Source: JAAELZ01 sp047639475 (GTDB lineage Bacteria > Pseudomonadota > Gammaproteobacteria > Arenicellales > Poriferihabitantaceae). Taken from it: 29,091 bases of DNA. The stretch covers positions 1 to 29,091 of the forward strand of contig JBLIOD010000034.1 in NCBI GenBank assembly GCA_047639475.1, written 5' to 3'. Shown piece by piece: positions 25,539 through 29,091 of this stretch. The notes under the pieces are model-generated. The model did not search any database. It was given only the letters and a program-made list of their open reading frames with translations, and was not told where the DNA came from. The position numbers were made by a program, and so were the translations under genes. Position 1 is the stretch's first letter. Each line of letters begins with the position of its first letter.

Positions 25539-26366
25539 TTAACCCTTGTTCTTCTTGCTGGTATGCATCGGCCAATCATGGCGCTCATCCGTCGCCTCAC
25601 GGCACCAGCGATAAAGCGCATCGTATAAAGGAAGACTGGCCTCTAACTGCTCTAAATCGTCTTTACACATACGAGAAAAGCCCAAAGACGCTGCCAGCAA
25701 GCCTGCTGCTTGCGGCGCGAGGTCGCGTTGGTCCGTGTCGGCGCCGCGCACTATCGTCGCTAATCGTTGTAATGGCTCAGTGTCCAGCCCAAATTCAGCT
25801 AGCATGGTATCGAAAGTGCAGCCTTCATCTCTGTGTGTGTAAAAAACGCCTTCCACATCAAAGGGGGCGGCATTAAATTTTTCAGCTACGTTGATTACTT
25901 CAGCCGGTTCCACATACATAAACAAAGCATTCGGGTCAACGAAACGCTTAATTAGCCAAGGACAAGCTATGCGGTCAATTTTAGGGCGATGGCGTGTCAC
26001 CCACACGGTTCGGCCTTTGTCGTCGCGATTGTTTATACCCTGCATCGACACCGTTAATTGACTTGCTTCTTGCCAAGCGACTGTGCCCCCTTCTAATAAT
26101 TCAGCGCGTACTCCCGCCGCTCTGAGTATGGCCGCAGCGCCTTGGCTAATTTTCTTACCTTTATAACAAATAGCCACAACGTGCTTATCTTGCCACTGCG
26201 ATGCAAGTGTCTCTACCGCTAAGAACGGATGGCGAAAAGCCCCGGGGATCAACCTATGATCTAAATCGAAATCTTCATTAACACGTAAATCCAGCAATAC
26301 AGGCGAAGCTGGTGTGCCGATTAAGCGTGATAGCTGAGTGGGGGTAATACTGCTTGGTGATGGCAT
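25539..26366 (-). CDS. Rhodanese-ChrB C-terminal domain fusion protein
   Basis: The ATG at 26366 is preceded by a perfect AGGAGG six bases upstream, which settles the start (275 residues). Residues 1-110 form a rhodanese domain with active-site Cys68 in AICYKGKKISQ. Residues 121-265 match the ChrB C-terminal domain (VWVTRHRPKIDRIACPWLIKRFVDPNA ... FDVEGVFYTHRDEGCTFDTML). Classic ChrB has a DNA-binding N-terminus; here a rhodanese takes its place, so a chromate reductase or sulfur-transfer role is more likely than repression. The gene is followed after four bases by chrA, so the two are probably translationally coupled. Confidence 0.85.
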   Translation of the reverse strand: MPSPSSITPTQLSRLIGTPASPVLLDLRVNEDFDLDHRLIPGAFRHPFLAVETLASQWQDKHVVAICYKGKKISQGAAAILRAAGVRAELLEGGTVAWQEASQLTVSMQGINNRDDKGRTVWVTRHRPKIDRIACPWLIKRFVDPNALFMYVEPAEVINVAEKFNAAPFDVEGVFYTHRDEGCTFDTMLAEFGLDTEPLQRLATIVRGADTDQRDLAPQAAGLLAASLGFSRMCKDDLEQLEASLPLYDALYRWCREATDERHDWPMHTSKKNKG

Positions 26367-26427
26367 TGCGCATCCTCCTAAATAAGTTAAATAAGGAAAT
26401 AATGGATGCGAATCTTCGGCTGGCGCC

Positions 26428-26452
26428 TCATGGGGTGCTCGCGACCCCATGA
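26428..26452. promoter_or_regulatory. 9-bp dyad upstream of the chromate operon
   Basis: Arms tcatggggt (26428-26436) and accccatga (26444-26452) are perfect inverted repeats around a seven-base loop. The dyad lies about 60 bases upstream of the rhodanese-ChrB start, in the leader or promoter region. No T-run follows on either strand, so an operator or a 5' hairpin is favoured over a terminator. Confidence 0.4.
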
Positions 26453-26513
26453 CAGTAATTTAACCAATTCACTTGGATTTGTCTAGGTAGAATTAACCTC
26501 GCACTTATTGTCT

Positions 26514-27029
26514 CTATAAGCTTTCTAATACCAAGTAATCACCTTCTACGCGATACTTGGGTATTCGCATATCATCGGTGTGTTCACCCAAATTTTTACC
26601 GGCATAGGTCCAAGTAAATTCCTTTCTATCGAGAACTTTGTCATGACACTTTATCACCCCACTTTCCTTCATTCGTTCATCAATTCTCTCAGGCCCAAAA
26701 TCAGTACAGGTATAAAAAGGGCTATTCCAATGTTTATCTGGCAGTAGCGTGCCCTTACTAGAAGTGGGTAACCAATAGACGTAAAGACTCGAGTCGTAAT
26801 CTCTCATAACCAAGAAGACCGACGTCCCTTCGTCAATAAACTGATAAGTACCCATACTCATCTTGGAAACATCTACATACGACCTATTGGCTTCTACTTT
26901 GGAGGCTGGCCGCAAACTATTTCCAAAAACGAAAAGTAGACAAACCATCCCAACAAAAGCGAACAGCTTAAACAAAATGATGATGCAATTTCGCCTCTTG
27001 TCCTCAACACGTGCTATATCGGTATTCAT
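26514..27029 (-). CDS. Membrane-anchored protein of unknown function
   Basis: I do not recognise this 171-residue protein with confidence. It has a short charged N-terminus, one membrane helix (about 15-36, IIILFKLFAFVGMVCLLFVF) and a soluble domain, probably periplasmic. The soluble part has SMGTYQFIDEG, LYVYWLP, FYTCTDFGPE and IKCHDK, then WTYAGKNLGEHTDDMRIPKYRVEGDYLVLE. The two Cys-containing motifs recall a degenerate Rieske-type or other metal site, but the canonical CxH/CxxH pair is missing. Its ATG overlaps the stop of the preceding PhyH gene (ATGA), so the two are translationally coupled and may act together. Confidence 0.6.
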   Translation of the reverse strand: MNTDIARVEDKRRNCIIILFKLFAFVGMVCLLFVFGNSLRPASKVEANRSYVDVSKMSMGTYQFIDEGTSVFLVMRDYDSSLYVYWLPTSSKGTLLPDKHWNSPFYTCTDFGPERIDERMKESGVIKCHDKVLDRKEFTWTYAGKNLGEHTDDMRIPKYRVEGDYLVLESL

Positions 27030-27883
27030 CTACCAAGATAGTCGCTTAGCTGCGGCGTTCGGTAACCATCTCGCCGCCAAATAATGGGAAAGTAGTTTTC
27101 ATCTAGCTGATTGTCCGCTAAGTGTTTATAGCGCGAATAGATTGGCCCAATACCTTGTTGTAATTTCTCTGGATTATATTCCGCATCCGCCCGCATGGCA
27201 TGTAACACCAACGCGCGTCGGTGGCGTTGACTAGTATTTTGGCCTGAGCCGTGCCATGTCCAGCCATGGTGAAAAGAACCCCCGCCAGCTGGTACCTCAA
27301 CATAATGGATATCGGGTATTAAACCTTCTGTCTGCGCTGCCTTGCTCATGGGCGCGCGGTAGTTTTTTGGGGCGTGGAATTCGCCTTCAGGAACGGAACG
27401 CTGCCATTTATGAGACCCTTTAACGAACTCAACCGTGCCACCGTCTGCAGTTGTTTGATCCAGCGCTATCCAGCAGGTTAAAAGATCTGACGGTGTATAC
27501 CAATCAAGATATGAACTATCCTGATGATAGCCCAGTGATTTTGCACCTTTGGGTTTCCATATCACGTTATCAATCATAATACGTACGCCGCCCCATCCGA
27601 CTAGTTGAGCGATAGCTCTGCCGATATCTTCATCCAATATAGTGCGAGCAATCTGTCGATTGGCTTTCCAAGCGTTACATATTTGCCGCGTTAAACTGGG
27701 ATCTCCTGTCGCTTGCTGCCAATTAATCTCATCGGGCTGAACCCCCGTATCAAATTGGCCTTCAAATAAATCATCAAATGCTTGGTGTAATGCAGGAACC
27801 CTCGATAATTCAATCAGCTTATCAACCACCAAAAAGCCATCTTGATCAAACTGTTGGTGTGCGGATGTTGGCAATTGAATCAT
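27026..27883 (-). CDS. PhyH-family Fe(II)/2-oxoglutarate dioxygenase (3)
   Basis: This 285-residue PhyH protein has His120 and Asp122 in LGYHQDSSYLDWY, His211 in WTWHGSGQN and Arg222/223 for 2-oxoglutarate. The core LTCWIALDQTTADGGTVEFVKGSH is classic for the family. It overlaps the next gene on the strand by four bases and is divergent from a fourth PhyH gene, with 175 bases between the starts. It resembles PhyH enzymes annotated near small-molecule and natural-product pathways, but no substrate is evident. It is not closely similar by eye to the two PhyH proteins in the ectoine block. Confidence 0.83.
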   Translation of the reverse strand: MIQLPTSAHQQFDQDGFLVVDKLIELSRVPALHQAFDDLFEGQFDTGVQPDEINWQQATGDPSLTRQICNAWKANRQIARTILDEDIGRAIAQLVGWGGVRIMIDNVIWKPKGAKSLGYHQDSSYLDWYTPSDLLTCWIALDQTTADGGTVEFVKGSHKWQRSVPEGEFHAPKNYRAPMSKAAQTEGLIPDIHYVEVPAGGGSFHHGWTWHGSGQNTSQRHRRALVLHAMRADAEYNPEKLQQGIGPIYSRYKHLADNQLDENYFPIIWRRDGYRTPQLSDYLGR

Positions 27884-28058
27884 AATTTCAGCTGTTTATA
27901 AACTGCCACCAGTTTACGTTATCGCGTGACATAGATTCAATCGTAAAATGACTTCTAGCTGCGCCCGAATTGGCCTGACTATCAAATAAAAGAATGTTGC
28001 TAGCAGGGTTGCTCTCATTTTAATATCACAGCACTTGAGTTGATGAGCCACTGCGCAG

Positions 28059-28889
28059 ATGGGAAAGGTACTTACTACAAACCAAATAGAACAATATCAC
28101 GAGGAAGGCTTTGCCTCTCCAATTGATGTTTTGACTGAAGTCCATGCGCTTGAATATGCGACAAAACTGGAGGAAGCTGAACATAAATACCCTGAAGCGT
28201 TACACGCCGAAAACCGTAACAATGCCCATTTATGCTTTTCCTTTTTAGATGAATTGGCGTTTCACCCCACGGTTCTCGACGCTGTAGAAGACTTAATAGG
28301 CTCACACTTTGCATTGTGGGGCAGTGTATTGTTCATCAAGGAACCGCAAAGCAAGCACTATGTCAGCTGGCACCAAGACGCCACCTATATGGGAATAAAG
28401 CCTCACAACTTTGTTACACCTTGGATAGCCCTTTCACCCAGCAATCAACACACGGGCTGCATGAGCATGATTCCAGGCAGTCATCTAGACGCCATACAGC
28501 CACATCAAGATACCTTTAGCGACGACAACATTTTAACACGCGGCCAGCAAGTAGAGAACGTCAACGGCGATAGTGCCATCGACCTAATTCTAGCGCCAGG
28601 CCAAATGTCACTACACCACGCGACCATTATTCATGGCTCTCAACCGAATCTCAGCACCCATCGCCGTATCGGCTTTGCTTTACAAGCTTTTATGCCAGCT
28701 GGTGCTATACAAACCATTGGCGATAATTATTGGCAAAAAGCGAGAGGGAATGATAACGAAAGCAGTTATCAGTACTTAGATAGGCCACATGCTGATATGG
28801 ACGCGGGGAACGTGACTAGCAGAGAGAATGTAAATCAAAACTGGGCAAATATTTTGTACCAAGGGGCTTCGCGAAAAAGAGCCTATTAA
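28059..28889 (+). CDS. PhyH-family Fe(II)/2-oxoglutarate dioxygenase (4)
   Basis: This 276-residue PhyH protein shows His105 and Asp107 in VSWHQDATYMG, His192 in TIIHGSQPN and Arg202/203. The segment PWIALSPSNQHTGCMSMIPGSH is the conserved core, and the C-terminal MPAGAIQTIGDNYWQKARG is seen in a subgroup near secondary-metabolite and peptide-tailoring clusters. It is transcribed away from the third PhyH gene. Downstream lies only the REP-like hairpin and a possible gene end at the window edge. The substrate is unknown. Confidence 0.83.
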   Translation: MGKVLTTNQIEQYHEEGFASPIDVLTEVHALEYATKLEEAEHKYPEALHAENRNNAHLCFSFLDELAFHPTVLDAVEDLIGSHFALWGSVLFIKEPQSKHYVSWHQDATYMGIKPHNFVTPWIALSPSNQHTGCMSMIPGSHLDAIQPHQDTFSDDNILTRGQQVENVNGDSAIDLILAPGQMSLHHATIIHGSQPNLSTHRRIGFALQAFMPAGAIQTIGDNYWQKARGNDNESSYQYLDRPHADMDAGNVTSRENVNQNWANILYQGASRKRAY

Positions 28890-28946
28890 TCATTATGATT
28901 GCTTATATTTAGACTCTTTTCAAGAGAATATTCCATGCTAAAAAGG

Positions 28947-28993
28947 CTTAACTTAGTGCCATTTGGGTCTGACCCGAATGGCACTGACTTAAG
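28947..28993. repeat. REP-like hairpin sharing the core of the left-end repeat
   Basis: Two 22-base arms, 28947-28968 and 28972-28993, are inverted repeats with three mismatches, joined by a loop of one to three bases (gggtc-t-gaccc at the tip). The left arm contains cttaacttagtgccatt, the exact reverse complement of the repeat at 9-25. This is a much tighter hairpin than the 101-bp copy at 9-109. It fits a REP substrate of a RAYT or the end of a small mobile element. Confidence 0.65.
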
Positions 28994-29048
28994 AACTCTT
29001 TCCATATTAATCAATGATATAAACCTGTTGGTAGTCGAGGGAATTTAA

Positions 29049-29091
29049 TCATTTAGCTTTCTTAGGGTGGCCGTTCTTTAATATATTAGCC
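29049..29091 (-). CDS. Possible 3' end of a gene cut by the window edge
   Basis: The last 43 bases read on the minus strand as the end of an open frame, ANILKNGHPKKAK followed by TGA. A Gly-x-Pro-Lys-Lys tail is common at the end of RAYT-type transposases, including the one at 130-789 (PGPKK). The REP-like hairpin lies just downstream of this stop, as at the left end of the window. Fourteen codons are too few for a firm call. Confidence 0.25.
   Translation of the reverse strand, partial: ANILKNGHPKKAK

Noticed and set aside
25388..25876. 162-residue plus-strand frame across the chrA / rhodanese-ChrB junction
   Set aside because: Both minus-strand genes there have clear domains and a coupled start; the antisense translation is Cys/Arg-rich and unrecognisable.
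28914..28926. ctctt/aagag hairpin after the fourth PhyH gene as terminator
   Set aside because: Five-base AT-rich stem without a following T-run; too weak to support.

Overview
The window looks like a chromosomal stretch of a Gram-negative, probably marine or salt-exposed gammaproteobacterium. The reasons are an LpxO-type lipid A hydroxylase, a TIGR02647-family small protein, a RAYT transposase with REP-like hairpins, and a large block for catabolism of the compatible solute ectoine. Base composition is moderate by eye. I saw no rRNA, tRNA or CRISPR array. The genus cannot be named from sequence alone.

Layout. 1-823: a RAYT (Y1 HUH) transposase flanked by a 20-bp inverted repeat, next to a 101-bp hairpin-like repeat; the repeat core returns at 28947-28993 near the right edge. 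961-6550: a Bcr/CflA-type MFS exporter, a fusion of a flippase-like membrane domain with a TolB-like propeller, a convergent lpxO-like gene and a YfeX-type DyP peroxidase. 6569-16720: the ectoine block. Reading leftwards on the minus strand it runs doeD, PhyH dioxygenase, second doeA paralog, PhyH dioxygenase, doeB, a broken S74-domain gene, eutA, doeA and a threonine aldolase. A divergent Lrp/AsnC regulator (doeX-like) sits upstream of doeD. 16797-19223: a WbpE-like sugar aminotransferase and a SABATH-type carboxyl methyltransferase. 19244-19867: two decayed genes (a flavodoxin-fold reductase fragment and a frameshifted DM13 gene). 19904-22329: an NmrA-like oxidoreductase, a TIGR02647 protein and an orphan PotD-like binding protein without a signal peptide. 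22322-23222: a sterol-desaturase-family pseudogene with one frameshift and one in-frame amber codon. 23350-26366: an arylformamidase-like hydrolase and a chromate operon (rhodanese-ChrB fusion, then ChrA). 26514-28889: a PhyH gene overlapping a small membrane-anchored unknown, then a divergent fourth PhyH gene.

How the genes may work together. DoeA opens ectoine to N-alpha-acetyl-2,4-diaminobutyrate, DoeB removes the acetyl group, and DoeD transaminates diaminobutyrate towards aspartate semialdehyde. The uptake genes, doeC and eutB/eutC are not in the window. The unusual parts are two PhyH dioxygenases interleaved with doeA2 and doeB, and a threonine aldolase placed with eutA and doeA1. My main hypothesis is that this aldolase cleaves the beta-hydroxy-diaminobutyrate made from hydroxyectoine to glycine and aminoacetaldehyde, in place of EutB/EutC. 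This is inference and is set out as a testable claim.

The region also carries several broken genes: two with in-frame TAG codons, two with frameshifts (one of them shared) and one short fragment. TAG also ends intact genes here, so ordinary gene decay is more likely than recoding.
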